Of a stretch of 64,000 bases of DNA, positions 43,321-52,314 are shown piece by piece (within the stretch, counting starts at the first letter, position 1; each line of letters starts with the position of its first letter). Made by a program: the position numbers and the translations under genes. Where the stretch lies: assembly GCA_052380005.1 (NCBI GenBank), contig JBQTCJ010000001.1, one strand, 5' to 3'. A model generated the notes under the pieces. It did no database searches, had not been told where the DNA came from, and worked only from the letters and a program-made list of their open reading frames with translations. Source of the DNA: Salinarimonas sp052380005 (GTDB taxonomy: Bacteria > Pseudomonadota > Alphaproteobacteria > Rhizobiales > Beijerinckiaceae).

Positions 43321-44313
43321 ATGAGACATTCCATTCGAACGACGGCAGCCGCGTTCGGCGCGGCCGCCCTGGCGCTGCTCGCGCCGGCCCAGGCCAGCGC
43401 TCAGGACGCCTATCCGAGCCGCGCGATCGAGGTGGCCGCGCCCTACGACGCGGGCGGCGCCACGGACCGCATGGTTCGCCACCTGTCCGGCTTCCTCGCG
43501 GAGGAGCTCGGCGTGCCGGTGAACGTCGTCAACCGTCCCGGCGGCGCGACCTTCAACGGCACGCTCTGGTTCTACAACCAGGAGCCCGACGGCTACACAG
43601 TCCTGTTCCTGCCGCCGACGCCGTACATGGTCAACCACATCGAGGTGATGGGCGCTCCCTATACGCTCGACGACTTCGTCTTCGTCAATGCGCAGGAGGT
43701 CGCGCAGTCGCTGATGGTCGTGCCCAAGGACAGCACGATTCAGTCCCTGGACGACGTCATCGCCGCAATGCGCGAGCCCGGCCGGCTGTCGGCCGCCGTG
43801 ATCGGCGGCTCGAGCGAGCACATCTCCCTGCTTCTCATGATGGAGAAGCTCGACATCCCGGCGAGCAACATCCGGCTCGTCACCTTCGACGGCGGCGGGC
43901 CGACCCGGACGGCCATCATGGGCGGGCAGGTCGACCTGGGCATGGTGCCCGGCCAGGGGAGCGAGGTGATCTTCGATTCGGTCCGCAAGATCGCGGTCGT
44001 CGCCGAGGAGGCGAACCCGAGCTGGCCGGACGCCGTCCCGATCAACGAGGCGCTGGCGTCGTACGGCGTGGAGCTCCCCATCCTGGATTCCTCGGTCCGC
44101 TCGATGGTGGTGCACGCGGCGTTCGCGGAGCAGCATCCGGACCGTTACCAGGCCTTCGTCGACGCGTACCAGCGCGTCGTGGAGAGCCCGGAGTACCAGG
44201 AAGCCGCCGCCGCGGGCAACTACGGCCGCGACTGGCGCGGTCCCGAGGCCTCGACCGACATCGTGCGGCGCAACTATCAGCTCCTCTCGGAGTACTCGCG
44301 TCTCCTCGAGTGA
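43321..44313 (+). CDS. tctC: Tripartite tricarboxylate transporter substrate-binding protein TctC (Bug family)
   Basis: 330-residue periplasmic receptor with signal peptide (AAALALLAPAQASAQ, cut likely before DAYPSR). Bug-family motifs: YPSRAIEVAAPYDAGGATD, VNVVNRPGGATFNGTL, LRTAIMGGQVDLGM-like GPTRTAIMGGQVDLG and YGRDWRGPE. The carboxylate-binding loop PYDAGGATD (about 42-50) is present. GGAGG site just before ATG 43321. Ligand undetermined; operon content suggests a branched di/tricarboxylate. Confidence 0.92.
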   Translation: MRHSIRTTAAAFGAAALALLAPAQASAQDAYPSRAIEVAAPYDAGGATDRMVRHLSGFLAEELGVPVNVVNRPGGATFNGTLWFYNQEPDGYTVLFLPPTPYMVNHIEVMGAPYTLDDFVFVNAQEVAQSLMVVPKDSTIQSLDDVIAAMREPGRLSAAVIGGSSEHISLLLMMEKLDIPASNIRLVTFDGGGPTRTAIMGGQVDLGMVPGQGSEVIFDSVRKIAVVAEEANPSWPDAVPINEALASYGVELPILDSSVRSMVVHAAFAEQHPDRYQAFVDAYQRVVESPEYQEAAAAGNYGRDWRGPEASTDIVRRNYQLLSEYSRLLE

Positions 44314-45470
44314 GGACGCAGGGACCTGACGGGAGCCCCACGGGGCTCCCGTCGCGCGCCCACCCCATAGCGAAAGCCCTCTTCTTGCGGTCTCACGATC
44401 TCGCATCCGCCCTGCGCGCGAGCGTCCCCGCCTTCGCGGTGGCGGCGATCGGCGGCGCGATCTTCGCGGCCCTGGGCGCGCCGCTGCCCTGGACCCTCGG
44501 TCCCATCGCGTTCTGCTCCGCCTTCGCCATCGCCGGCTCGCGCTGGCTGATGAGCCCGGCCGTCATGACGATCGCGCGGCCCACGGTCGGCGTCATGGTC
44601 GGCAGCACCTTCACCCCCGCCATCGTGGCCGGGCTCGTGGCCTGGTGGCTGGAGATCCTGTTCGTGCTCGGCTTCAGCGTGACGGTCGCGCTGGTCGGGT
44701 TCGTGCTCTTCCGCTTCGCCTTCCGCTTCGATCGGGTCACCGCGTTCATGGCCGCGCTGCCGGCCGGCCTCGCCGAGCTCACCGTCATCGGCGGGAGCCT
44801 CGGCGGCAACCTGCGCACGCTCGTCCTGATCCACGCGATCCGGATCGTCACGGTCGTCTTCACCGTGCCGATGGTCCTCACCTTCGCGCTCGGCCTCGAC
44901 ATCTCCGGTGGCCGCGCGGCGGAGGCGCAGGTCGCCTCCAGCCTCGTCGACTGGATGGTGCTCGTCGCCTGCGGTCTCGGAGGCGCCGCCCTCAGCATGG
45001 TCCTCCACGTGCCCGGGGGGATCATGATCACGTCGCTGTTCGTGTCCGCCGTCGTGCACGGCGCCGGGCTCACGGAGGCGTCGCTTCCCTTCTGGGCCGT
45101 CGCGCTCGCGCAGATCTTCATCGGCTCGGTGCTGGGCGCGCGCTTCGCGAAGATCGCGTTTCGCGAGGCGGGCCTCGCGCTCGTCGCCGCAATCGTCTGG
45201 GCGGCTCTCCTGATGGGGCTGACGCTCGGGGCCGCCGCGCTCGCCGTGCGCATCTTCGGGCTCGGCGCGCCCGTCGCCCTGCTCGCGCTCGCGCCGGGCG
45301 GGATCGCCGAGATGGCGATCGTGACCTATGCGCTCGGGATCGACGTGGCCTTCATCGTGACCTGCCAGGTCGCGCGCATGATCTTCCTGCTCACGACGAG
45401 CCCCTTCCTGGCGTCCCGGATCGCTCGGCTGGGCGACGCGAGGCCGGATGGATCGTCCCGGCACGGGTGA
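44310..45470 (+). CDS. AbrB family membrane protein (putative ammonia monooxygenase-type permease)
   Basis: 386-residue polytopic membrane protein of the AbrB/YdbB family (not the DNA-binding AbrB). It shows a duplicated layout with PLPWTLGPIAFCSAFAIAG and GLAELTVIGGSLGGNLRTLV in the first half, and LAPGGIAEMAIVTYALGIDV in the second. Function is unsettled; members often accompany Tct importers, as here. The GTG at 44310 overlaps the tctC stop (GTGA), but then a strong hairpin (44328-44353) lies within codons 7-15. A TTG at 44385 is a possible later start, so the N-terminus is uncertain. Confidence 0.8.
   Translation: MRTQGPDGSPTGLPSRAHPIAKALFLRSHDLASALRASVPAFAVAAIGGAIFAALGAPLPWTLGPIAFCSAFAIAGSRWLMSPAVMTIARPTVGVMVGSTFTPAIVAGLVAWWLEILFVLGFSVTVALVGFVLFRFAFRFDRVTAFMAALPAGLAELTVIGGSLGGNLRTLVLIHAIRIVTVVFTVPMVLTFALGLDISGGRAAEAQVASSLVDWMVLVACGLGGAALSMVLHVPGGIMITSLFVSAVVHGAGLTEASLPFWAVALAQIFIGSVLGARFAKIAFREAGLALVAAIVWAALLMGLTLGAAALAVRIFGLGAPVALLALAPGGIAEMAIVTYALGIDVAFIVTCQVARMIFLLTTSPFLASRIARLGDARPDGSSRHG
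44328..44353 (+). repeat. Very strong stem-loop after tctC
   Basis: Perfect 12-base arms (44328-44339, 44342-44353) with a 2-base centre. No T-run follows. It may stabilise the tctC message 3' end or reduce read-through into the AbrB-type gene; if the GTG at 44310 is the true start it would be translated through. Confidence 0.65.
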
Positions 45471-45538
45471 GCGGCTCGGCGCCGCCGCCGCGCGCATCGT
45501 CGCGTCCGCCGCGCCGGGTTAACGCGCGGGGAGAAGCC

Positions 45539-46510
45539 TCAGGCGCTCCAGGGCGCCGCGATGACGCGCACGGGCGTCCCCGCGAGCCAGGCGCGCACCG
45601 CCTCGACAGTCTCACGATAGAACAGGCTGAACGTCGCTTCCGTGGCGTATCCGAGGTGCGGCGTGAGCAGGAGGCGCCCAGACGCGATCAGCGCGCGGTC
45701 GAGGACAGGATCGTCGGGCGGCAGCGGCTCCTCGTCGAAGACGTCGAGCCCGGCCATGCCGAGCCGGCCCTCGCGCAGGGCGTCCAGGAGCGCCTTCGTA
45801 TCGACGATCGCCGCGCGCGAGGTGTTGACGAACACGGCGTCCGGCTTCGCGGCGGCGAAGGCGTCCGCGCCGACGAGCCCGCGGGTGCGCTCCGAGAGCA
45901 CGAGATGCACGGAGGCGACGTCGGCGCGCGCCATCAGGTCGGCGAGGGAGGCGCACCGCGAGACGCCCACCTCGGCGCAGCGCGCGTCGTCGAGGTTCCG
46001 GGACCAGGCGCACACGTCCATGCCGAAGGCGCGGCCGAGCGCAGCCACCTGCGCGCCGATCACCCCGAGCCCGATCAGGCCCAGCGTCGCGCCGGCGAGG
46101 TCGCGCCCCAGGCCGGTCTGGAAGCGCCCGTCGAGAAGCGCGGCGGATTCGGGTGCGAGCCGGCGCGACAGGGCCAGGATCATGGCCATGGTGAGCTCGC
46201 TCGTCGCGGTCTTGCGCGAGGCGGTGCCGCAGATCGTGATCCCGTTCGCCCGCGCGGCCTCGACGTCGATCGCGGCGTTGCGCGGGCCCGTCGTCACGAT
46301 CAGCCGCAGGCGCGGCAGCCGCGACAGGACGCGGCCCGGGAGCGGGGTGCGCTCGCGCATGACGCACACGACGTCGAAGGGCCCCAGCCGCGCGACGAGC
46401 CGGTCCTCGTCCGCGAGCGTATCGCGAAAGACGACGACCTCGCCCATGCCCGACCAGTCGGCGAGCCGCAGCGCCACCCCCGCATAGTCGTCGAGCACCG
46501 CGATCCTCAC
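45539..46510 (-). CDS. D-isomer-specific 2-hydroxyacid dehydrogenase
   Basis: 323-residue NAD(P)-dependent dehydrogenase. Rossmann motif GLIGLGVIGAQVAALGRAFG (about 151-170), catalytic Arg in VNTSRAAIVDT (about 237), Glu in DVFDEEPLPPDD (about 266), His in TPHLGYATE (about 289). N-terminal IAVLDDYAGVAL is common to a subgroup acting on bulky or unusual hydroxyacids. GTG 46510 has AGGAGGA 6-12 bases upstream. Last gene of the leftward arm that begins at 51419; it follows the CnbZ-like gene by 57 bases. Confidence 0.92.
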   Translation of the reverse strand: MRIAVLDDYAGVALRLADWSGMGEVVVFRDTLADEDRLVARLGPFDVVCVMRERTPLPGRVLSRLPRLRLIVTTGPRNAAIDVEAARANGITICGTASRKTATSELTMAMILALSRRLAPESAALLDGRFQTGLGRDLAGATLGLIGLGVIGAQVAALGRAFGMDVCAWSRNLDDARCAEVGVSRCASLADLMARADVASVHLVLSERTRGLVGADAFAAAKPDAVFVNTSRAAIVDTKALLDALREGRLGMAGLDVFDEEPLPPDDPVLDRALIASGRLLLTPHLGYATEATFSLFYRETVEAVRAWLAGTPVRVIAAPWSA

Positions 46511-46567
46511 CCTATCCTCCTCCTGGGCCCGTCGGGCCGCGTGCGCCCCCCGGCCTCGAGCCACCGC

Positions 46568-47314
46568 TCAGGCCACCCTCTCTTGGGCGAGGCCCCGGCA
46601 ATCCATCTCGAACTCGAGGTCGACCACCGGGGGACGGTGATAGTGCCACGTCAGGCCGTGGCGCGCCGCGCCGCGCCGGATGATCTCGTCGGCGAGGAAC
46701 GGGTGGAGGTCGTGCACCGTGTAGACCTGGGTCGCGGTCGCGTCGCGCCAGCCGAAGCCGAGAACGCCCATCCGTCGCTCCATCTCGGCGAGGACGAAGC
46801 GCGCCTTCTCGCGCAGGGCCGAGGGACCGACGTCCCCGAGCCTCACGATGTGGTCGCGATACGCGCCCTTCCCTTCCGGCGCCTCCGCGCCACCCGCGAC
46901 GACGAAGGTCGGCAGGCCGGAGCGCGCCTCCACGGTGAAGCCGAAGGCGTGCAGCGACGGCTCCGCCGGCTCGTCGACCTCCGGGCAGACGTTGGCGCGC
47001 GCCACGGGGTTCTCGCCGTCGCGGACGATGCCCCAGCGCTCGAGCGTGCCGACGTAGAGGGCGTTGAACGCGTCGAAGCCCTCCTGCGTGAACGGCGCCG
47101 GCGAGCGCAGCTCGCAGGAGCAGAACGCGGTCGTGGGGCGGCCCTCGGCCGCCATCAGCGCCTGCGCGCGCGCGAACCCTTCCGCGAGCGGGACCGGGTC
47201 GCGGAAGCGCACGCGCACGATCTCGTATCCGGGCATCGCGGCGACCCCCGCCGAGTACTGGAAGACCCCGGGGGCATAGCGATAGCCGCCGGGCTCGAAG
47301 CTGCGGTGTGTCAC
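46568..47314 (-). CDS. CnbZ-like deaminase (2-aminomuconate-type deaminase), RidA-related
   Basis: 248-residue protein that resembles, from memory of the family, 2-amino-5-chloromuconate deaminase CnbZ; such proteins remove ammonia from aminomuconate-type enamines. Conserved-looking blocks are FCSCELRSPAPFTQEGF (about 65-81), NPVARANVCPEVD, SLHAFGFTVE, EKARFVLAEMERRM and ATQVYTVHDLHPFLADE (about 200-216). The last has the look of a RidA-fold ending. Located between an amino/hydroxyacid dehydrogenase pair and a molybdenum hydroxylase, it would fit degradation of an N-containing ring or enamine. Family assignment moderate, reaction inferred. Confidence 0.65.
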   Translation of the reverse strand: MTHRSFEPGGYRYAPGVFQYSAGVAAMPGYEIVRVRFRDPVPLAEGFARAQALMAAEGRPTTAFCSCELRSPAPFTQEGFDAFNALYVGTLERWGIVRDGENPVARANVCPEVDEPAEPSLHAFGFTVEARSGLPTFVVAGGAEAPEGKGAYRDHIVRLGDVGPSALREKARFVLAEMERRMGVLGFGWRDATATQVYTVHDLHPFLADEIIRRGAARHGLTWHYHRPPVVDLEFEMDCRGLAQERVA

Positions 47315-47347
47315 GGGTTCCCCTCCGGTGTCGGCGCCGAGCCGAGG

Positions 47348-48163
47348 TCAGATGACGAAGTGCGCGCTCTGGTTGGCGAGCGCCCAGGCGAGGCTGTAGG
47401 CCGTCGAGGCAGAGGTCTTCGGGTTCGTGCCGGCCGCCCCCGCGTTCTCGACGAGGAGCGTCCCCACGGCGCTCGTCGCCTCGATCCGGCCGGTGTTCCC
47501 GGTCGCGGCGGGGTCGGCGACGAGGCGCACGCGGGTCTCGTCGAGCCCGAGGCCGGCGAGCGCGACCGTCGCGGCGAGGTTGGCGTTCTTCGGATAGGCG
47601 AGCGCCGCCTCCCGGGCGCTTCCGTCGAAGAAGACGGCGGCCTCGCGCAGGCCGTCGAGATCGACCCGGTCCTCCGCCGGCGTGCCCTTCCAGGCGAGCG
47701 GCGGCTTCGTCGAGGTGTAGACGACGCGCTCCAGCCCCGCGCGCTTGTGGGCTCCCAGGCCGTCGAGCCCTGCGATCGCGCCGGCCGGCGCGATCAGGCG
47801 CGCGCCGCTGCGACGGGCGCGCGCCGTCCAATCCTCCAGCACGCCCGGCGACGCGAGCGCGCCGGTCGCGATCGCCATCACGTCGATCCCCGCATCGAGC
47901 AGCCGCCCGGCATGCGCGAGCAGCGCCTCCTGGCCCGCGCATTCCACCACGATGTCGGGCCGCAGCGCGACGAGCGCCTCGACGTCCGAGACGACCGCGA
48001 CGGATGGGCCCAGCGCGGCGCGGGCCTCGTCGGGCCGCGAGCGGACGAGGGCGCCGACGAGGCGCGGCGCGCTCGGGTCGCGCGCGATCTCCGCGGCGAG
48101 CACGCGCCCGATCGCGCCGTATCCGATGATCGCCGCCGTCGCGGCGCGCCGCCTGTCGCTCAT
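47348..48163 (-). CDS. Aspartate dehydrogenase-like protein (NadX/DUF108)
   Basis: 271-residue protein with N-terminal NAD motif AIIGYGAIGRVLAAEI (about 11-26) and the aspartate dehydrogenase catalytic half: PAGAIAGLDGLGAHKRAG, YTSTKPPLAWKGTP and YPKNANLAATVALAG (about 196-210). Aspartate dehydrogenase interconverts L-aspartate and oxaloacetate via iminoaspartate. In a catabolic cluster it could act on another amino acid or imine. There is no nadA/nadC nearby, so NAD biosynthesis is unlikely. It overlaps the molybdenum enzyme gene by 4 bases. Confidence 0.88.
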   Translation of the reverse strand: MSDRRRAATAAIIGYGAIGRVLAAEIARDPSAPRLVGALVRSRPDEARAALGPSVAVVSDVEALVALRPDIVVECAGQEALLAHAGRLLDAGIDVMAIATGALASPGVLEDWTARARRSGARLIAPAGAIAGLDGLGAHKRAGLERVVYTSTKPPLAWKGTPAEDRVDLDGLREAAVFFDGSAREAALAYPKNANLAATVALAGLGLDETRVRLVADPAATGNTGRIEATSAVGTLLVENAGAAGTNPKTSASTAYSLAWALANQSAHFVI

Positions 48164-50535
48164 CCGTTCCCTCCCGGTGCGCGCGCCTCGGCGTCGCGGA
48201 TCGCGCGCCAGATCCGCGCGGGCGTGAGCGGCATGTCGACGTGGCGCACGCCGAGCGGCGCGAGCGCGTCGAGAACCGCGTTCGAGATCGCGACGAGCCC
48301 GCCGACCGTGCCCGCCTCCCCCGCTCCCTTGACGCCGAGCGGGTTCACCGCCGTCGGCACGTTGTTCTCCTCGCAGCGCGGCGTGGGCATCGCGTCGGCG
48401 CGGGGCACGGCGTAGTCCATGAACGAGCCGGTGACGAGCTGCCCGTCCTCGTAGACGATCCGCTCGCCGAGCGCCTGGCCGAGCCCCTGCGCCACGCCGC
48501 CGTGGATCTGGCCCTCGAGCAGGAGCGGGTTCACGACGCGGCCGACGTCGTCGACGACCGTATAGCGCACGATGGCGACCGCGCCCGTCTGCGGATCGAC
48601 CTCGACCTCGCAGACGTGCACGCTGTTCGGAAAGGTCGGCGCGCCCGGCGTGAAGACCGCGCGCGCGGTCAGCCCGGGCTCGAGCCCCGGCGGCAGGCGT
48701 GCGAGGTCGTAGGCGCGCTCGGCGACCTCGCCCAGCGTGATCCGCCTGTCGGTCCCCGCGACCGCGAAGACGCCGTCCTCGAAGGCGATGTCCCCGACGC
48801 CGGCCTCCAGGGCGTGGGCGGCGATCAGCCGGGCCGTCTCGATCACGCGCTCCGCGGCCATCGTCACGGCGGTCCCGCCGACGGCCATGGAGCGCGAGCC
48901 GAAGGTGCCCACGCCATGGCGCACGGCGCTCGTGTCGCCCTGGACGAGGCGCAGGGGACCGGGCAGCGGGCCGAGCGCCGCGTCCAGGATCTGCGCATAG
49001 GCGGTCTCGTGCCCCTGCCCGTTGGAGATGGTGCCCACCGTGAGCGTGAGCGAGCCGTCGCGGTCGAGGTGCAGCTCGGCGGTCTCCTCGAAGCCGCCGC
49101 CCGCCTGCTCGATCGCGTTGACGAAGCCGAGCCCGAGGAGGCGCCCGCGCGCCCGCGCGTCGGCCCGCCGCGCCGGCGCTCCGGCGAGGTCGGCCGCCTC
49201 CTCGGCGAGCGCCATGCCCCGCTCGAAGGCGCCCGAGTCGAGACGGAAGAGGAAGCCGGTGTCCGCGGGAAAGCTTCCGTCGGGAACGAGGTTGAGCCTG
49301 CGCAGCGCCACCGGGTCCCGGCCCGTCTCGCGGGCGGCGACGTCGATGAGCCGCTCGATGACGTAGGTCGCCTCGGGGCGTCCCGCGCCGCGGTAGGTGC
49401 CGACGGCGGGCGTGTTCGTGAACGCGCCCGTGACGTGCGCGTGGGTGGCGCCGATGCGGTAGACGCCGGTGAGCCCGCCGAGATTGTTGGTCGAGGAGTT
49501 CGGCCCGAAATTCGACAGCCATGCCCCGAGATTGGCGACGGTGCGCACCTCCAGGCCGATGAACCGCCCGGCCTCGTCGAGGGCCAGGGCGGCGCTGGTG
49601 ACGTTGTCCCGCGCCTGGTCGTCGGCGAGGAAGGACTCGCTGCGCGTCGCCGTCCAGCGCACCGGCATGCCGAGCCGGCGCGCGGCGACGAGGACGAGCG
49701 CGTATTCCGGAAAGTTGGCCCCCTTCATCCCGAACGCGCCGCCGACGTCGGGCACGAGCACACGCACCGCGTTGAGGGGCGCGCCGAGCATCGCCGCGAG
49801 CTCGCGGCGCAGGATGAAGGCCTTCTGGCTCTGGCAGTGCAGCGTGTAGGACCCGGTTCCGGGATCGTAGGCGCCGATCGCGGCGCGAGGCTCGAGTGCC
49901 GCGGCCGAGACCCGCGAGATCCGCAGGTCCAGCCGCGTCACGTGCGCCGCACGGGCGATGGCCTCCGCCACGCCCTGCGCGTTTCCCACCGCGTGCACGA
50001 ACGAGACGTTGTCCGGCGCCTCCGGCCAGATCGCCGGAGCGCCCGGCGCGATGGCGCCCGCGGCGTCGGTGACGCATGCGAGCGGCTCGTAGTCCACGGC
50101 GACGGCCTCGGCCGCGTCGAGCGCCTGGCGCGCCGTGCGCGCCACCACCATCGCCACGGGCGCCCCGAGATGCGGCGCGATCGCCTCCGCGAGGACCGGC
50201 CGGCGCGGGACGATCATCGGCTCGCCGGGACGGCGCTCGCGGGGAAAGCGGCAGTCCAGCGGGCCGACCCCCATGGCGCGCAGCTCGTCCGCCGTGACGA
50301 TGTCGAGGACGCCGTCCATCGCGGCGGCGGCCGCGGCGTCGATGCCGCGGATGCGCGCGTGGCCGTGGGGCGACCGGACGAAGGCCGCGAACACCGCGCC
50401 CGGAACGTCGATGTCGGCGACGTAGCGCCCGGCGCCGCGTACGAGGCGCCCATCCTCGCTGCGCGGCAGGGGGCTGCCGAAGCGGCCGGGACGCGCGTCG
50501 GTCTCCCGGTCCGGCGTCGTTCGGTCCGGCGTCAT
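48160..50535 (-). CDS. Xanthine-dehydrogenase-family molybdopterin-binding (CoxL-like) large subunit
   Basis: 791-residue Mo-cofactor subunit of the xanthine oxidase family. Seen: DVGGAFGMKGANFPEYAL (about 260-277), the active loop in TYRGAGRPEATYVIERL (GAGR form, so not CO dehydrogenase CSFR), GFGSRSM-like GTFGSRSMAVGG, and the catalytic Glu in GVKGAGEAGTVGG (about 745). It should hydroxylate an aldehyde or N-heterocycle with water as oxygen donor. Oddly, neither the FAD (CoxM) nor the 2Fe-2S (CoxS) subunit gene lies in the window. ATG 50535 overlaps the lyase stop (ATGA). Confidence 0.92.
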   Translation of the reverse strand: MTPDRTTPDRETDARPGRFGSPLPRSEDGRLVRGAGRYVADIDVPGAVFAAFVRSPHGHARIRGIDAAAAAAMDGVLDIVTADELRAMGVGPLDCRFPRERRPGEPMIVPRRPVLAEAIAPHLGAPVAMVVARTARQALDAAEAVAVDYEPLACVTDAAGAIAPGAPAIWPEAPDNVSFVHAVGNAQGVAEAIARAAHVTRLDLRISRVSAAALEPRAAIGAYDPGTGSYTLHCQSQKAFILRRELAAMLGAPLNAVRVLVPDVGGAFGMKGANFPEYALVLVAARRLGMPVRWTATRSESFLADDQARDNVTSAALALDEAGRFIGLEVRTVANLGAWLSNFGPNSSTNNLGGLTGVYRIGATHAHVTGAFTNTPAVGTYRGAGRPEATYVIERLIDVAARETGRDPVALRRLNLVPDGSFPADTGFLFRLDSGAFERGMALAEEAADLAGAPARRADARARGRLLGLGFVNAIEQAGGGFEETAELHLDRDGSLTLTVGTISNGQGHETAYAQILDAALGPLPGPLRLVQGDTSAVRHGVGTFGSRSMAVGGTAVTMAAERVIETARLIAAHALEAGVGDIAFEDGVFAVAGTDRRITLGEVAERAYDLARLPPGLEPGLTARAVFTPGAPTFPNSVHVCEVEVDPQTGAVAIVRYTVVDDVGRVVNPLLLEGQIHGGVAQGLGQALGERIVYEDGQLVTGSFMDYAVPRADAMPTPRCEENNVPTAVNPLGVKGAGEAGTVGGLVAISNAVLDALAPLGVRHVDMPLTPARIWRAIRDAEARAPGGNG

Positions 50536-51419
50536 CGGGCGTCGGCCCAGGCGGATTCCGCGGCGATGGCGGCGGAGGTGTCGACCGCCTCGTCGCGCAC
50601 GGCCGCGGGGACGAGCCGATCGGCCACGGCCCGGGTCGAGCCGGACCGGCGGATCGTCTCGAAGACCGCGTTCATGCCCGCGATGGCCGCGCTCTGCGCG
50701 TCGCCGGGATAGATCACGAGCACGTAGCCGAGCGCGCGCATCTCCCCGAGCGGCAGCGGCAGCCCCTCCCGCGCCTTGGAGACGTTGATCATCTTCGGCC
50801 CCGGGACGGCGCGGGCCGCCGCGCGGATGGCGTCCGTCGTGTCGAGCCCCTCGATGAAGGCCACGTCCGCGCCGGCCTCGAGATAGCCGCGCATCCGGCG
50901 ATAGGCCGCCTCCTCGCCCTCTGCATGGACCGCGTCGGTGCGCGCGATCACGAGCATGCCGGGATCGCGCCGCGCGGCGACGGCCGCGACGATGCGCGCC
51001 CTCGCCTCCTCGTAGGGCACGACCTGCACGCCGGCCATGAGCCCGCATCGCTTCGGGAAGGTCTGGTCCTCGATGTGCAACGCCGCGACGCCGGCGCGCT
51101 CGTAGAGCGCGACGGTGCGCGCGACGTTGAGGAGCCCGCCATAGCCGGTGTCCGCGTCGGCGATCACGGGAAGGCCGGCCTCGCAGATCTCCTCGATCCG
51201 CCCGAGCATCTCCGTGCACGAGACGACGCCCAGATCCGGGTGGCCGATCGCCCGGGCGATGGCGCCGCCGCTGGCGTGCAGGGCGAGGAGACCGGCCTTC
51301 CGGGCGAGCCGCGCCGACAGCCCGTCGAAGACGCCGGGAGCGAGGATCGGGTCGGGGCCGTCGATCAGCGCGCGCAGGCGCCGGCGCGCCGCCCCGGCAA
51401 CGCTCGTCTCGTCGGTCAT
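50532..51419 (-). CDS. Isocitrate lyase/PEP mutase family lyase (second copy)
   Basis: 295-residue ICL/PEPM barrel, paralogous to the gene at 40329 but clearly diverged. Seen: ILAPGVFDGLSARLARKAG, VIADADTGYGGLLN (about 85-98), HIEDQTFPKRCGLMAG with KRCG Cys (about 125) and MLVIARTDAVHAEG. It is expected to be an oxaloacetase/2-methylisocitrate/dimethylmalate-type C-C lyase. First gene of the leftward arm, divergent from the third IclR gene over a 97-base region. Confidence 0.9.
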   Translation of the reverse strand: MTDETSVAGAARRRLRALIDGPDPILAPGVFDGLSARLARKAGLLALHASGGAIARAIGHPDLGVVSCTEMLGRIEEICEAGLPVIADADTGYGGLLNVARTVALYERAGVAALHIEDQTFPKRCGLMAGVQVVPYEEARARIVAAVAARRDPGMLVIARTDAVHAEGEEAAYRRMRGYLEAGADVAFIEGLDTTDAIRAAARAVPGPKMINVSKAREGLPLPLGEMRALGYVLVIYPGDAQSAAIAGMNAVFETIRRSGSTRAVADRLVPAAVRDEAVDTSAAIAAESAWADAR

Positions 51420-51485
51420 CGCCGTCTTCCTCCCCCGCCCCGCGGATTTTCGCTTGCGCAGGCGCCGCAGGCATGTTCACCTATA

Positions 51486-51498
51486 TGAACTGAGTTCA
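51486..51498 (+). promoter_or_regulatory. Putative operator of the third IclR regulator
   Basis: TGAACTGAGTTCA is a perfect 6+1+6 palindrome 18 bases before the IclR start and 66 bases before the divergent lyase start. It is the only obvious symmetric element in the 97-base divergent region. No second copy was noticed elsewhere in the window. Confidence 0.5.
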
Positions 51499-51516
51499 CG
51501 ATACGGAACAACTCGC

Positions 51517-52314
51517 ATGGCGGTCAAGTCCGCAAGCCGCGTGATCGACATTCTGGAGCTGCTCGGCGACACGGGCGGGGGCATGACGCACGGCGAGATC
51601 GCCCGGCGGCTGACGCTGCCGAAGAGCAGCCTCACGGCGGTCCTGCGAACGCTGCTCGAGCGTCGCTTCCTGGAATACGACCCGGCGACGGCGACCTACG
51701 CGCTGGGCTCGGCCCTGCTGGCGCTCAGCAGCGTCTATCTGCGCCGCTCCGACATCCCGCGCCTCGCGCAGCCGATCATCGCGCAGCTGATGATCGCGAC
51801 CGGGGAATCCGCCGCGCTGACGATCCCGCAGGACAGGGAGGTCGTCGTCGTCGGCAAGGAGAATTGCGACAAGGCGATCCTCTACTCGCTCCAGCTCGGC
51901 GGCCGCGGCCCGATCCACGGGTCGGCGAGCGGCAAGGCGATCCTCGCGATGAGGCCTCGGGCCGCGGTCGAGGCGCTGCTCGGTCCCGGGCCGCTGCCGC
52001 GCGCGACGCCGCACACGATCACGGAGCCGCGGCGGCTCTACGCCGAGCTCGACGCGATCGCGGCCGGCGAGGTCGCCTACAGCCGCGAGGAGATGGTCGA
52101 GGGCATCGTCGCGTTGGGGCTGCCGATCTTCGATGCGGTGGGCGCGCCCTGCGCGGGCATCAGCGTCGGCGTACCGGTCGTGCGCTTCACGGCCGCGCGG
52201 GAGCGCGCGATCGTCGCCGAGCTTCGGGTGGCCGCACGCGAGATCTCGCATCGGCTCGGCTGGCAGGGCGGCGCGGTCGACAACGTCTCGGACATGAAAC
52301 GGAGAGCCAAGTGA
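51517..52314 (+). CDS. IclR family transcriptional regulator (3)
   Basis: 265-residue IclR regulator with HTH MTHGEIARRLTLPKSSLTAVL (about 23-43) and effector domain containing GRGPIHGSASGKAILAM and ISVGVPVVRFT. GTGA overlap with the next gene means it is co-expressed with the hydro-lyase operon. Most similar in layout to regulator 2, and both regulators head operons that start with an aconitase-type pair. It likely controls both divergent arms (45539-51419 and 52311-59399). Confidence 0.93.
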   Translation: MAVKSASRVIDILELLGDTGGGMTHGEIARRLTLPKSSLTAVLRTLLERRFLEYDPATATYALGSALLALSSVYLRRSDIPRLAQPIIAQLMIATGESAALTIPQDREVVVVGKENCDKAILYSLQLGGRGPIHGSASGKAILAMRPRAAVEALLGPGPLPRATPHTITEPRRLYAELDAIAAGEVAYSREEMVEGIVALGLPIFDAVGAPCAGISVGVPVVRFTAARERAIVAELRVAAREISHRLGWQGGAVDNVSDMKRRAK

